A DNA stretch of 34,809 bases from the NCBI GenBank assembly GCA_903901335.1, contig CAIUQR010000097.1:1-34809 (forward strand). Reading direction: 5' to 3'. Positions 9,901-18,225 of this stretch are shown here, in pieces. Source of the DNA: an uncultured delta proteobacterium (GTDB taxonomy: Bacteria; Desulfobacterota; Desulfobulbia; Desulfobulbales; Desulfocapsaceae). Both the position numbers and the translations under genes were made by a program. Position 1 is the first letter of the stretch. Every line of letters starts with the position of its first letter. The notes under the pieces are model-generated. The model worked only from the letters and a program-made list of their open reading frames with translations, searched no databases and was not told the origin of the DNA.

Positions 9901-10493
9901 AGCCAGCCGATAACCTCGACATCCTGGCAGGTCTCTTCGGTGAGTGCCTCCCGAACCGCCTGGAGATGGGATTTTTCACTGAGCAGATCATCGGGCATCA
10001 GCAGTTCCGTAAAGTCCATAATCTGCTGAAACATAAACGGCATGATCCGGCCAAAATCATTACATACGGCTACCAGCAATAATCGGTAGGCCTCCTGCTG
10101 CGGATCAGCTGCCTGGACTTGCCCACCAAGGAGATCAAAGACCTTTTTCTTGTCGACCCGCAGTTCATCATCGATATGGCCCTGCTTGGCATCCTGCAGG
10201 ATCTCCGGCTGGGAGAAGCCTTCCGCCGGACTGACCGCACCGATCTTACCGTAGCGATTCACATCCATAAACCGAAGGGCGCAGAAACGGTTAAACCAGA
10301 TATAGGCCACCCGCTCGATCACCGCCTCTTTCGAGGTTTTGGCGATCTCTTCCTTTAACTGGGCTACCGCTCTTTCACGCCCACGCAGTTCAGCACTATC
10401 GGTTTGCAATACAAGTTTTAGCCTGGCCCCAACCTGTTCGAGCAACTGCCTTCGTGCCGCCTGTGCGAATTTTTTCAATCCTACTGTGTTCAT
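6975..10493 (-). CDS. pglX: BREX adenine-specific DNA methyltransferase PglX
   Basis: PglX methylates adenine in a non-palindromic site to mark host DNA, and in BREX it also takes part in phage exclusion. The 1172-residue protein has the SAM-binding motif I DPASGSGH (289-296), preceded by TQLFTPHWIVRYLVEN (229-244), and the catalytic NPPY (463-466), the standard layout of the gamma-type N6-adenine enzymes of BREX type I. The target recognition region would lie between about residues 620 and 860. That part of the gene (roughly 7985-8560) is visibly more AT-rich than both flanks, as expected if specificity regions are swapped by recombination. It starts at the ATG at 10493, 65 bases after the brxC stop, and is followed directly by the Shedu-like gene. 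Confidence 0.95.
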   Translation of the reverse strand: MNTVGLKKFAQAARRQLLEQVGARLKLVLQTDSAELRGRERAVAQLKEEIAKTSKEAVIERVAYIWFNRFCALRFMDVNRYGKIGAVSPAEGFSQPEILQDAKQGHIDDELRVDKKKVFDLLGGQVQAADPQQEAYRLLLVAVCNDFGRIMPFMFQQIMDFTELLMPDDLLSEKSHLQAVREALTEETCQDVEVIGWLYQFYISEKKDQVFEGLKQNKKITPENIPAATQLFTPHWIVRYLVENSLGRLWLLNRPTSRLAEQMEFYIKPEEVETDFLKVGSPEELKICDPASGSGHMLTYAFDLLYLIYEEEGYDTKEIPQLILTKNLYGIEIDERAGELAAFALTMKARAKDRRFFKKSVQPNICVLKNVEFVEGELKPYIDAVGRDLFTMNLQTMLHQFDEGDNFGSLIRPACTDVGHIRQVLHEKKIGSQIAFVHIHPRVMKVLEQAEYLSPKYHVVIANPPYMGGKGMNGRLGAWVKDIYPDSKSDLFAMFIERNLDLAQKRGLVAMITMQSWMFLSSYEKLRGRLLGQDTILSMAHLGARAFDSIGGEVVSTTAFVLENSNHPEYKGGYLRLVDGNSEAEKQAAIIEAARNPNCGWFFRASATDFEKIPGSPIAYWVSKKTRKVFEDLPMLEKSVIPKQGLATGDNGRFTRSWHEVNFRDLTFNIGTYKDSIQSTLKWVPYSKGGGYRKWYGFSETVVYWKDGGLEIKEFKDDKGNERSRFRGYDYYFLPAATWGLITSGSYSCRYRKAGYVFDIGGMSAFIKHGYLKNLVALLNTKVAAEALKILNPTLNYQIGDISRLPLIKQSLENLQVFELSVQCIDKSKSDWDAFETSWDFTYLPFLQNDYHQSTMKATYNQFYSQWQEMTLEMQRLEEEINRIFLDAYGLQDELTSDVPLKEITLTCNPHYRYGDDKKEEELETLLLADTTKEFISYAVGCMFGRYSLNKPGLILANQGETIEDYLQQISEPTFPVDADNVIPILDGDWFMDEIAGRFRTFLKLTFGEEHYNENLKFLEEAIGKDIRKYFLKDFYADHVQRYKKRPIYWLFSSPKGSFNALIYMHRYRPDTVSIILNDYLREFRTKLAASKEHLEQVSISASATKVEKTKALKEIGQLKQTIDELNSYENDILFPLATQKIEIDLDDGVKVNYAKFGTALKKIPGLYSKDE
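7985..8560 (-). other. AT-rich putative target-recognition segment inside pglX
   Basis: Within pglX this segment is clearly AT-rich (for example 8041-8200), while the region 7000-7900 and the region beyond 9700 are GC-rich. It encodes the part where the target recognition domain of PglX is expected. The composition break is seen directly. The interpretation as an exchanged specificity cassette is inferred. Confidence 0.4.
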
Positions 10494-10558
10494 AGGTTCT
10501 CTAGCTGCATGTCGGTTATCGGTGTGCGCTGTTCGGAGTTATCTGGATTCTATGCATA

Positions 10559-13500
10559 TTATAACCGAACTATCTTTCCTCGCTTAATCTCCACCAGGTA
10601 TGCTTCTTTTATCGATTGTACATAGCTGTTGAGGTCATCCTCATTTGCCAGAGCCTTTATTTTGAAATGGATTGAGATGTCATTCTTGCTGATGTATTCC
10701 GGCTCTCTTGTTGTACCGACACCTGGGCCAGGATTGTCATCTCCTGTTTTTGGATAGGGCTTCTTGATACCACCATCACCGCCTTTATCCTTTCCGGCAT
10801 TTACAGCATCATTTGCGGCCTTCTTAGCAGCGGCAACCCAACGGCTTTGTTTGTTCAATATCTCAATAAATTCATTACCATTGAACTGACGAGTCGTTTC
10901 ACGAATGACGGCTGCAACTTTCTGTTGCTGTATCCTGGTTGCAAATGTTGCAAAAGGAAGAAGCAATTCTTGCCTCTGGGATTCAGAGATCTTTTGAAAG
11001 TCATCCATCTCAGCGAGTTCTCTTTGCATGGATTCTGCAACTTCTTGTGCCTGCCGCCGCACCTCGCTGAGCAGCGTCTCTATTTTTGCTCGCAGAGATT
11101 CAACCATGCCTTTCAACTGCTGCATGTTCTTTCCTGCAAAACACCGGGGATCTGCCAGAATATCTTTGGCTTTCAGGCTTTCATCGCCCTCAAGATCGGA
11201 GAAATTGGGATGCTGTTCTTCCAGGAAACTTTTAGCATCATCATATATAGTTTTGAGGGTACCAGACATGAATTTGAGAACTGGGTCGAGGATATCTTCT
11301 TTGGTGTCCAGCAAATCGTCATGCAGCTTTGGCAGCGCAGTGAGGTAAAAAGCGTATTCTTTTTTGGTCAGTTCTTGCAACTTCTTGATTGGTTCCACCA
11401 GTACCGTGAGAAAAGGATAATGTCCTTTCTGACTCATCAGACTTTCAAGTTTTAGAAGGGTATTTTTAATAGCCTCCTGAGTCTCCCGAGCCAGAGGTTT
11501 TGCCTCATTGGCTTTTGCCGGGGTATCAAAAAAGTGTTCGTAGAAGTCTTTGAGACTGCGAACCTGAGAGGCGGTAAAATCTAGCTGCGGATCGATGATT
11601 ATATTGCCAAACCCTTGTGTATTGCGAAGTGATTTTTCGAGAGCAGGGCCTTCAAGGACATTTGAATCCTGACGGATTTCAACTTTTTCCCTGGCACAGA
11701 GTTTTGCCGTAGTGCAGAGAATAGCAGCCAGATACCAACCGTATGGCTTCTTTTCAAACCATTCGACCAAACCTTTCAAGGTGGTTCGCAGACCGTTACG
11801 GGTATTTCCTTGGATATGTGAAAGTATCTCCTGTTCCGCCTCACTCATCATCTTTTCATCATCACCATACAGGGTAGCGCCCGATGGTTTTAGATAGGTC
11901 GAGATATCGTTTTCCGTATATTTCACATCACGTAGCATACCCAAGTTAGGATAGGTTCTACGGATCAGATCATAAAACCCTTCCTGGATTCGTGATTGAG
12001 CATCTGAGGTGCCGATCTCAAGTGATTTGAGGTTATAGATGAGTTTCGCCTTTCCCAAGAGCTCTTTGGCCTTTGCCTGCAGTTCATTCCGCCGGTCTCT
12101 ATTCTGGACACTCTTGTCAGTCAGGATACGTTTGATAACCTCCTGTTGAGTCTGCGTCATATTGATGCGGATATACAAGTCTGTCTTCTTATAGAGGAGC
12201 AAATCCTGGAAAAAGCGATTATCGGCAGGCATAATAACCAAAAGTTCGACCTTCCCCATTGACTGCATGGAAAGAGTCGTTTCGTTATCAATAAGCTCGT
12301 TGAGTGGTGTAATGACATTAATGGAGAGTTCGTGTTCCCTGCCGCATAAAGAACCATCCAGTTTACGGGAAAAGGGATAATCCTGGCCGTTGTCCTCGTG
12401 GCGGATCTTTCTCTGCTTCAGGACGTGATCGAAAATAATCTCTTCGAGAATTTTATTAATCTCGGAATTCTCAACATCGGTGTTTTTTATCTCTTGCTCG
12501 ACATCCTTTTCTTCGTCGGTCAGGAGTTCGTAGAGATCTCCATTACGCTGGATGTAGGTCTGCTGTTCAAGGAGATCGAGGGCGGCTGCAACCTTCTTTT
12601 GCAGATCAGTAACATTCCGATCAAAGTTGTCAAGCATCAGGATGCTGAGATTGCGAACCGTGGCCTTGAATTCTTTAACATACTTGACCAGGAACAGGGC
12701 CTTCAGGAGCCGAATAGCAAAGGCATCTCCAAGATTGCTTTCGGCAACCAGGACACTTCTCTGGATCTGAGCTTTCAGAGCGGTACGAATACCTTCAAAC
12801 ATCAGATCGAAAGTCGCCAGTTCTCGTATTTCATGTTGGGCAATATGGACGGCAACCTGTTGAAACACTCCGAGCATAGAACGTTCACCGACCGAACTGT
12901 GTTTTCCTTCAAAGGCATTATGCTGGGACAGATTCTGGATGGCCGCCTGAAAGAGCGTGAATTGATAGGGAATGAAGGGATAGGCGTGGATGAAATGATC
13001 ACGATCTTTGAAATTCCGGTATGTCTGGGAACCATCGGCGAAATCAAACATGGTCCGGAAATTATTGGCTTGTTCGTGGTAGATATCAGTGAGTATTTCC
13101 ACACCTGATTCATTCTTAAGAAGCAGCCGTTTCTGGATAACTTCATCAACGTTGGCGCTGGTGAGCTTCATCCGATTGGCAAAACGCGCCTGGATCTTGG
13201 AAAAGTCATTTCCCTGCTGCTTATTCATTTCGCCCACAACTGCGTTCATGTCCTCTTGAGCAGTAACGATTATCCAGGCTCGACCTCGGCACTTTGTCTC
13301 CAGACTTTCAGCAACCGTCTGCAGGTTGGTCATTAGTTTAGTATTGTCGGCAATATACTGACCGACTTCATCGACAAAGAAATTAAGTCGAAAATTCGGT
13401 TTCTGTTGATCGATATAGCAGTTGATTTGATTAGCGAAATCTTCGATTGAGAGCTTGTAATCGCTTCGATATCGATCAAGAATGCCTTGTGCTGCCGTCG

Positions 13501-14140
13501 GTTCCGCTCCAGTTGCCAAAGCATAGGCCTGAGCTATGTTTTTGGCCTCTAAAAGAGCAACCTCACGGCCTCGCTGCCATGGTTGTCCAGATACTGTCCG
13601 ATAGGCCTCCGTAAAAGGAATGTACTGACTACGACCGTCAAGATCCCGTTCAAATTTGGCAATGTAGGCTTGCTTGCCGTAATACCCGCACATCTCATCA
13701 AAGACCTTCACGAACACCGAGAGTAAAGCGTCAACTTGAGTTTTGGAGATAATTTCTGCCTTCTGATCAATGTTAAAGAGAATGGATTTGGAAGGAATGG
13801 CAACAGCACGTTTGAGGTCGCCACGCAGAATTTCATTATCCTTGCATTTAGGTAAGAAGAGATCGAGAGCCGATGTATCGTTAATCGATCTGTTTTCCAG
13901 AAGAAGCGCCAGGATCTTCAGAAGATGGGATTTACCGGAACCGAAGAAACCTGAAACCCATACACCATTGGCACCCTGATATTTGGTATAGGCATCAAGA
14001 AAACTCTCCAACCGCTTGGCCGCCTCATTGGTAAGGACGTATTCCTCAACCTCCAGCTGCAGGCTCGCCTCATCATCAGCCTTGATAACACCTTCAATGG
14101 GACGATCTACTGGCTTTTCAAAGATCTCGTTCAGCAGCAT
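10559..14140 (-). CDS. brxC: BREX P-loop ATPase BrxC
   Basis: BrxC (PglY-like) is the large P-loop NTPase of type I BREX and is essential for defence. The 1193-residue protein starts MLLNEIFEKPVDRPIEGVIK, a family-typical N-terminus. It has Walker A GFFGSGKS at 64-71 and a Walker B-like NFFVDEVGQY at roughly 255-265. The C-terminal half is long and partly coiled-coil-like, with a Gly/Lys-rich linker near residues 1120-1145 before a final small domain. The ATG at 14140 is preceded by AAAGGATAA at good distance. It follows brxB after 12 bases and precedes pglX by 65 bases. Confidence 0.95.
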   Translation of the reverse strand: MLLNEIFEKPVDRPIEGVIKADDEASLQLEVEEYVLTNEAAKRLESFLDAYTKYQGANGVWVSGFFGSGKSHLLKILALLLENRSINDTSALDLFLPKCKDNEILRGDLKRAVAIPSKSILFNIDQKAEIISKTQVDALLSVFVKVFDEMCGYYGKQAYIAKFERDLDGRSQYIPFTEAYRTVSGQPWQRGREVALLEAKNIAQAYALATGAEPTAAQGILDRYRSDYKLSIEDFANQINCYIDQQKPNFRLNFFVDEVGQYIADNTKLMTNLQTVAESLETKCRGRAWIIVTAQEDMNAVVGEMNKQQGNDFSKIQARFANRMKLTSANVDEVIQKRLLLKNESGVEILTDIYHEQANNFRTMFDFADGSQTYRNFKDRDHFIHAYPFIPYQFTLFQAAIQNLSQHNAFEGKHSSVGERSMLGVFQQVAVHIAQHEIRELATFDLMFEGIRTALKAQIQRSVLVAESNLGDAFAIRLLKALFLVKYVKEFKATVRNLSILMLDNFDRNVTDLQKKVAAALDLLEQQTYIQRNGDLYELLTDEEKDVEQEIKNTDVENSEINKILEEIIFDHVLKQRKIRHEDNGQDYPFSRKLDGSLCGREHELSINVITPLNELIDNETTLSMQSMGKVELLVIMPADNRFFQDLLLYKKTDLYIRINMTQTQQEVIKRILTDKSVQNRDRRNELQAKAKELLGKAKLIYNLKSLEIGTSDAQSRIQEGFYDLIRRTYPNLGMLRDVKYTENDISTYLKPSGATLYGDDEKMMSEAEQEILSHIQGNTRNGLRTTLKGLVEWFEKKPYGWYLAAILCTTAKLCAREKVEIRQDSNVLEGPALEKSLRNTQGFGNIIIDPQLDFTASQVRSLKDFYEHFFDTPAKANEAKPLARETQEAIKNTLLKLESLMSQKGHYPFLTVLVEPIKKLQELTKKEYAFYLTALPKLHDDLLDTKEDILDPVLKFMSGTLKTIYDDAKSFLEEQHPNFSDLEGDESLKAKDILADPRCFAGKNMQQLKGMVESLRAKIETLLSEVRRQAQEVAESMQRELAEMDDFQKISESQRQELLLPFATFATRIQQQKVAAVIRETTRQFNGNEFIEILNKQSRWVAAAKKAANDAVNAGKDKGGDGGIKKPYPKTGDDNPGPGVGTTREPEYISKNDISIHFKIKALANEDDLNSYVQSIKEAYLVEIKRGKIVRL

Positions 14141-14152
14141 GGCGTTATCCTT

Positions 14153-14773
14153 TTATATCTCGCAGTGATAAATATTGAATGCTCTATAGTATTTGTCGTC
14201 ATGGAGCCGTCCGAAGAGGTCAAGTGAAGCACCGACTTCGAGCGAGTGGGTGTATTTGCCGGGAAAGAACAGCACTGTTGGCTTATCCTTGGCGGTACTT
14301 TGTAGATTATTCAAAATATTGTGTGAGCGAATGTACGGAAAAACTTCACCGATGCCTGATATAAACATGACATCAAAGGGACCCTTTTTCATCTCTTCTG
14401 CTATAGCTGGCACCAGATGAGTTTCTGAATCCAGTACACCTTGCAGGAGTTCTTTCAGCTCATCCTTAGTAACCGTCTGTTCCATTTCTATGATACGGTC
14501 CCAGATATCCCTCTCCTTGAGGAGCTTGATTGCCAGGTCGTAGAGATTGATATCGAGAATCTGTATTCCCTGATGTTCTAGTTGGTTGCGTAATTGGTAC
14601 CGGGTTTTTTCCAGATCGACTGCTTCTCTCGGATCAAAAGGGCAAATAAAAAAAGGGACTTCATTGCCAAGGCCCTGTTTTTTCAGGAATCGTTCACTTC
14701 CAATAAGTTTTAACAGGTGCTCAAATCGCTTTTGTATTGGAAGGCTCGCAATATCAACATTTATTTTAGCCAT
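14153..14773 (-). CDS. brxB: BREX protein BrxB (DUF1788)
   Basis: This 206-residue protein matches the DUF1788 family: an RFEHLL helix near the start, a PFFICPFDPREA strand, and an ILDINLYDLAI segment. BrxB is a small conserved component of type I BREX needed for defence, with its biochemical role unknown. The start overlaps the end of brxA by 13 bases, so the two are probably translationally coupled. The position between brxA and brxC is the canonical one. Confidence 0.93.
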   Translation of the reverse strand: MAKINVDIASLPIQKRFEHLLKLIGSERFLKKQGLGNEVPFFICPFDPREAVDLEKTRYQLRNQLEHQGIQILDINLYDLAIKLLKERDIWDRIIEMEQTVTKDELKELLQGVLDSETHLVPAIAEEMKKGPFDVMFISGIGEVFPYIRSHNILNNLQSTAKDKPTVLFFPGKYTHSLEVGASLDLFGRLHDDKYYRAFNIYHCEI

Positions 14774-15387
14774 GTCTGGATGTCCATGTCTGATATAGGG
14801 AATACACGGAGTAATGCTGGGTCATCCATTAAGATTGCCTTTACAAGCTCTGGGGTGAGCATTGCGGGAATGATCATGTTTGTGTCTGTTATGATGCCAG
14901 CTTCACGTAGAATCTGAAAGAGAACTTGTCTCATTCTTTCGCAGGTAGACTTTTGCAATTGATCCAATTTTTCATGCCATCTCGCTTTTACTTCAAAGAA
15001 GCCCTGATATTCTTCTAATGTGAGTAGAGAATCCATTCGAAGGAATTTTTCTCTTAGTATCTCAACTGCAAATTCATGAATAAAGGCAAAGCGTTTACAG
15101 ATGGCCAGCCAGAGCATGTATTGCTGCTCCGATCTGGAACCATATTTAATAAGGGTAAGCTGAGAAATAGACAATAGTTGCAGACGTAAACAGATCTCCC
15201 TGACCCTTCTCAATATGCTGCTTTTGGTTCGTGACTGGATGGTGTTGTTCCTAATCACTGACTTCTTTGTTGCATCCCAGTCATTTAAGCTAAGATATTC
15301 TCCAACAACTAGTATCGATTCGTTATAGAACAGCCCTCCAGTTGTAAAGGACATGTTGTACTGTTTTTTTGAGTGTCTTAAGGGCAT
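14761..15387 (-). CDS. brxA: BREX protein BrxA (DUF1819)
   Basis: BrxA is a small all-helical DNA-binding protein and the usual first gene of type I BREX. The frame is open from 15681, but the extra N-terminal part looks like untranslated sequence. The conserved start MSFTTGGLFYNES lies at 15354, and ATG 15387 gives 208 residues, normal for the family. A GAGGAG sits about 18 bases upstream of 15387, which is rather far, so the exact start stays open between 15387 and 15354. The body contains the family-typical ESILVVGEYL and the helix-rich C-terminus ending DMDIQTWLK. The 3' end overlaps brxB by 13 bases. Confidence 0.9.
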   Translation of the reverse strand: MPLRHSKKQYNMSFTTGGLFYNESILVVGEYLSLNDWDATKKSVIRNNTIQSRTKSSILRRVREICLRLQLLSISQLTLIKYGSRSEQQYMLWLAICKRFAFIHEFAVEILREKFLRMDSLLTLEEYQGFFEVKARWHEKLDQLQKSTCERMRQVLFQILREAGIITDTNMIIPAMLTPELVKAILMDDPALLRVFPISDMDIQTWLK

Positions 15388-15537
15388 ATCGGCGATAAAG
15401 TAGTTCTCCTCATTCTTCTGATGGGATTGTGTTTTCCCTTTCGTTATTAAATTGGAAAACCGCCATCCGTGATAACAAGCAGTTGGCTTTTGACTTTTGA
15501 TTTTCAGGCTACACATTCGTACATTAATAATCAATCG

Positions 15538-15543
15538 ATTATA
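15538..15543 (-). promoter_or_regulatory. Possible -10 element upstream of brxA
   Basis: A perfect TATAAT is present on the minus strand about 150 bases upstream of the brxA start, inside the 221-base gap after the leader ORF. No good -35 box lies 17 bases before it (only TGTTTT-like sequence). It could provide a second promoter for the BREX genes separate from the leader ORF. Weak evidence. Confidence 0.25.
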
Positions 15544-15608
15544 GAATGTAACCCACCAAAAAAACAGATCTATTCTAAAACAACAGAGCTTTTCACAAAT
15601 CATCACCT

Positions 15609-15791
15609 TCAAGAGAATTTGAATAATCCCCAAGATATCGCCAACAAAGAAGACCCTAATAAAATTATCACCACACAACATCCACTATTGCTATGGTTAT
15701 TCATCTTTTTCTCAATATCTTCCATAATCACAAAATCAAGTACCTCGGAACCATTACCACCATCTTGATCTGTTGGATTACTATCTATCAT
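15609..15791 (-). CDS. Small single-span membrane protein in the BREX leader
   Basis: An ATG at 15791 is preceded by GAAGGAGAATAT, one of the best ribosome binding sites in the window, and opens a 60-residue frame ending in TGA. Residues 1-36 are polar and acidic. About 39-58 (CCVVIILLGSSLLAISWGLF) form one hydrophobic span with a short Lys-Phe tail, so it is probably a membrane-anchored small protein. It precedes brxA by 221 bases on the same strand and may be transcribed with the BREX operon. I do not recognise a family. It could be a leader peptide, a small membrane effector or regulator of the BREX-Shedu operon, or unrelated. Confidence 0.55.
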   Translation of the reverse strand: MIDSNPTDQDGGNGSEVLDFVIMEDIEKKMNNHSNSGCCVVIILLGSSLLAISWGLFKFS

Positions 15792-15893
15792 ATATTCTCC
15801 TTCAAATCGTTCCTTGGTTAAATTTTGTTGTCCGACACTGCACTGAATTGCTCAGTTTAGCGGCAGGATCGGCCACCACGTAAGAGTAAAAAT

Positions 15894-15912
15894 CCGACCC
15901 CTGAGGGGCCGG
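15894..15912 (-). terminator. Near-palindrome with CCCTGAGG core; hairpin followed by T-run on the minus strand
   Basis: Nineteen bases form CCG-x-CCCC around a TGA/TCA centre and GGGG-x-CGG, with one mismatched pair. Read on the minus strand, the hairpin is followed by a TCGGATTTTTA stretch, which is how an intrinsic terminator or attenuator looks. It lies about 100 bases before the leader ORF of the BREX operon. Alternatively it is an operator, because a second palindrome with the same core lies near the WYL gene. Confidence 0.4.
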
Positions 15913-16125
15913 CATTGAGTTAAGCCCAGAGGGCATGATTTGCGTATCTCATTTGTTGTGCCCTGTGATTTTGTTTTCAGGGTCCGTGATAACCAGTTTG
16001 ATAACTTTTTTTTCGGCAAAATGTTACCTGTTCATGACAAACACCACCGACAATATTTGAGAATGGCAAAGCCTATCAACAATCAATGCTATGATAAAGA
16101 TTTACGGCTGAGCCATTAATCTCTG

Positions 16126-16146
16126 ACCTGGCCCTGAGGACCAGGT
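16126..16146 (+). promoter_or_regulatory. 21-base near-palindrome upstream of the WYL regulator
   Basis: The arms ACCTGG-x-CCT and AGG-x-CCAGGT surround a single G, with one mismatched pair. The central CCCTGAGG is shared with the palindrome at 15898-15908. It lies 94 bases before the WYL gene. A dimeric regulator site is plausible. The four Ts that follow also leave a weak terminator possible. Confidence 0.4.
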
Positions 16147-16240
16147 TTTAAATATTTGAATAAAGTATATCAGACTTGCCATTCAATATATCATTGGTGG
16201 TAGGACAAACAGTGGCCAACCAGAAAAAGGGATAAAAAAA

Positions 16241-17275
16241 ATGGCGAAATATAAACCGCAGCATTCACGACTGCTCTTCATTGACCGAGAGATCAGCACC
16301 GGCAGATTTCCAAACTATGGGGACCTTGCCGAAGAATACGAGGTCAGTAGGAAAACGATTCAGCGGGACCTGGACTACATGCGGTATCAACTCGATGCCC
16401 CCGTGGAATACTCCGCTAAACACCGTGGGTATTATTACACTGAGAAGAATTACAAGTTACCGGCCATGGACATCAAGGAAAGCGATCTTTTTGCCATCTA
16501 TCTCGCCGACAAACTTCTCATCCAGTACGAGGGAACGGCGATCTATGACAGCCTGTGCTCAGTCTTTAAAAAGATAGAAGACTCACTTCCGAATAAAATA
16601 GCCTTTGATCCTGGAAACAAGCCTTCACGTTTTACGGTATTCCCACCCTCCAACACGATCATCAAACCCGATATTTGGGAGACAGTTACCAGTGCAATTC
16701 GGTCGTCTCGGAAACTTGAAGTGGACTACCAGACACCTGGAAGTGAACCCTCAATCCGTATTCTGGATCCCTATCAGGGCGTCCGTTACGAGGGTGATTG
16801 GTACGTTGTGGCCTTCTGTCATCTCCGCCAGGGAATTCGGACATTCAGCTTCGCCAGGATGCTCAAGGCGAAGCTGTTGCCGGATACCTTCGATATCCCA
16901 GCCAGTTTTGATTTTCGTAAACTGACCGGAAGCCATTTCGGAATTCACTGGAGTGAGGATGAAGTAGACGTAAAGATCCTTTTCAACAAAGCTGTTGCCG
17001 GTTACCTCAAAGAACGGAAATGGCATCCCAGTCAGCGGATTGAAGAAAACCCGGATGGCTCAGCTGTTTTATCACTGACGGTGAATCATCTGTTGGAGTT
17101 GAAACGCTGGATTCTATCTTGGGGAAATATGGCTCAGGTACTTGAGCCACGGTATTTCGTAGAGGATATACAATTGACTATGGCTGAAATGCAAAACATC
17201 TATAGACCGTTAATTGTCGTCGATCAAGGCGGATACATGCTCATATTCGGCAAAGGTGAAAAAGCGATTTCATAG
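16241..17275 (+). CDS. WYL-domain transcriptional regulator divergent from the BREX operon
   Basis: The 344-residue protein has an N-terminal winged helix-turn-helix (about 20-65; LAEEYEVSRKTIQRDL is the recognition region) typical of DeoR/YafY-type regulators. A WYL domain follows (about 150-215), with the signature around DWYVVAFC (186-193) and a RTFSFARM ligand/nucleic-acid-facing strand (200-207), and then a WCX-like C-terminal region. WYL regulators are often found beside defence systems, and BrxR-type WYL proteins repress BREX operons. The divergent position suggests the same role here, but orthology to BrxR is not shown. The ATG is preceded by AAAGGGAT. It could instead act on neighbouring genes or on itself only. 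Confidence 0.85.
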   Translation: MAKYKPQHSRLLFIDREISTGRFPNYGDLAEEYEVSRKTIQRDLDYMRYQLDAPVEYSAKHRGYYYTEKNYKLPAMDIKESDLFAIYLADKLLIQYEGTAIYDSLCSVFKKIEDSLPNKIAFDPGNKPSRFTVFPPSNTIIKPDIWETVTSAIRSSRKLEVDYQTPGSEPSIRILDPYQGVRYEGDWYVVAFCHLRQGIRTFSFARMLKAKLLPDTFDIPASFDFRKLTGSHFGIHWSEDEVDVKILFNKAVAGYLKERKWHPSQRIEENPDGSAVLSLTVNHLLELKRWILSWGNMAQVLEPRYFVEDIQLTMAEMQNIYRPLIVVDQGGYMLIFGKGEKAIS

Positions 17276-17575
17276 AATTCGTTCATACAAGTCAAGCATA
17301 CTTTGATTCTGGGAGGGCCATTGGCTCTATTTCGAAGGGTTGTGTATAGATATACAGAGAGGGCTTTCTGATGACAGATTTTTTTCTGGTGATTGCGACA
17401 ATTTCCTGTTTGATCTGGCAGGAATAATATTTTGCACCTACTGATATTTCATTCGTAAAGACTCTAAAGAGTTGACAGGTTCAGATTCGAACATGGACAA
17501 AATCCTGTGATTCTCTATCAAACTATGAGGTAGTAGAATTATTTTTTTCCATCAACTTAAGGAGGTAGTGAAAAT
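17276..17575. other. Intergenic region before the Sel1-repeat gene
   Basis: No gene of credible length. A TTGACA hexamer lies at about 17473, but no clear -10 box follows at standard spacing. A strong AAGGAGGT ribosome binding site for the next gene is at 17560-17567. Otherwise nothing was seen. Confidence 0.5.
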
Positions 17576-18121
17576 ATGAAAAAGAAATTCATCGCACTAT
17601 TTATTGTATTCTCCTTTCTACTGATTAATTCCCCAACAAATAACTCTGCTAGTGCCAACGATTACCCTGTTCAATCTACCAAAAATACAACAGAAGTTTC
17701 TTTCAATGATACCCAAAAAAAAGCAGAACTCGGAGATGCTAAAGCTCAGTTCGACCTCGGGTTGATGTATGCCAAAGGAGAAGGAGTGGCCAAGGATAAA
17801 CAGAAAGCCATTGAGTGGTGTACAAGGTCTGCGGAACAGGGAAATCCTGAGGCCCAACTGAATCTTGGTATTATCTACGCCAATGGGGATAGTGTGACCA
17901 AAGATAAAAGGAAAGCATTTTTATGGTATACTAAAGCCGCCAAACAAGGTTTTGCAGAGGCCCAATTGAATCTTGGTTTATGTTATGCAACAGGTGAAGG
18001 GGTCGCAGTAAATAAAATGGAAGCTTATAAGTGGTGGTTAAAAGCTGCCAGCCAAGGAAATGAAACCGCAAAGCAGAATTTAGAATTTTTATGCAAGCAA
18101 ACACCTTCTGTTTGTAGATAA
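17576..18121 (+). CDS. Secreted Sel1-like repeat protein
   Basis: This 181-residue protein begins with a clear signal peptide (KKKF, hydrophobic 5-22, likely cleavage after ASA at about 26-28). From about residue 50 come three full Sel1-like repeats of 36 residues, each with the AxxQxxLGxxYxxGxGVxxDxxKAxxWxxxAAxQG pattern, plus a final partial one ending in a Cys-rich tail. SLR proteins are periplasmic or outer-surface scaffolds for protein-protein contacts. A perfect AAGGAGGT stands 8 bases upstream of the ATG. It is on the same strand as the PilZ gene 104 bases downstream. The partner is unknown. Confidence 0.85.
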   Translation: MKKKFIALFIVFSFLLINSPTNNSASANDYPVQSTKNTTEVSFNDTQKKAELGDAKAQFDLGLMYAKGEGVAKDKQKAIEWCTRSAEQGNPEAQLNLGIIYANGDSVTKDKRKAFLWYTKAAKQGFAEAQLNLGLCYATGEGVAVNKMEAYKWWLKAASQGNETAKQNLEFLCKQTPSVCR

Positions 18122-18225
18122 TGGATGAGTCTCTGAAGGTCCTTTAATAGAAAAAAGATAAAAAAGGTGGATGCAGCATTGCTTCACTGATAATTCGATC
18201 AATTCTCTCTATTGGACGGTGAATC

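Larger units (their letters stand above)
15792..16240. other. 449-base divergent intergenic region between BREX leader and WYL regulator
   Basis: No credible gene is seen here. It should hold the promoters of both the BREX operon (minus) and the WYL regulator (plus). Two near-perfect palindromes with a shared core (15894-15912 and 16126-16146) are annotated separately. An AT-rich stretch at about 16147-16200 precedes the regulator gene. Confidence 0.6.

Noticed and set aside
15388..15681. N-terminal extension of BrxA (frame open to 15681)
   Set aside because: The extension does not look like family sequence and would make the protein 306 residues against about 200 for BrxA. Homology begins near 15354.
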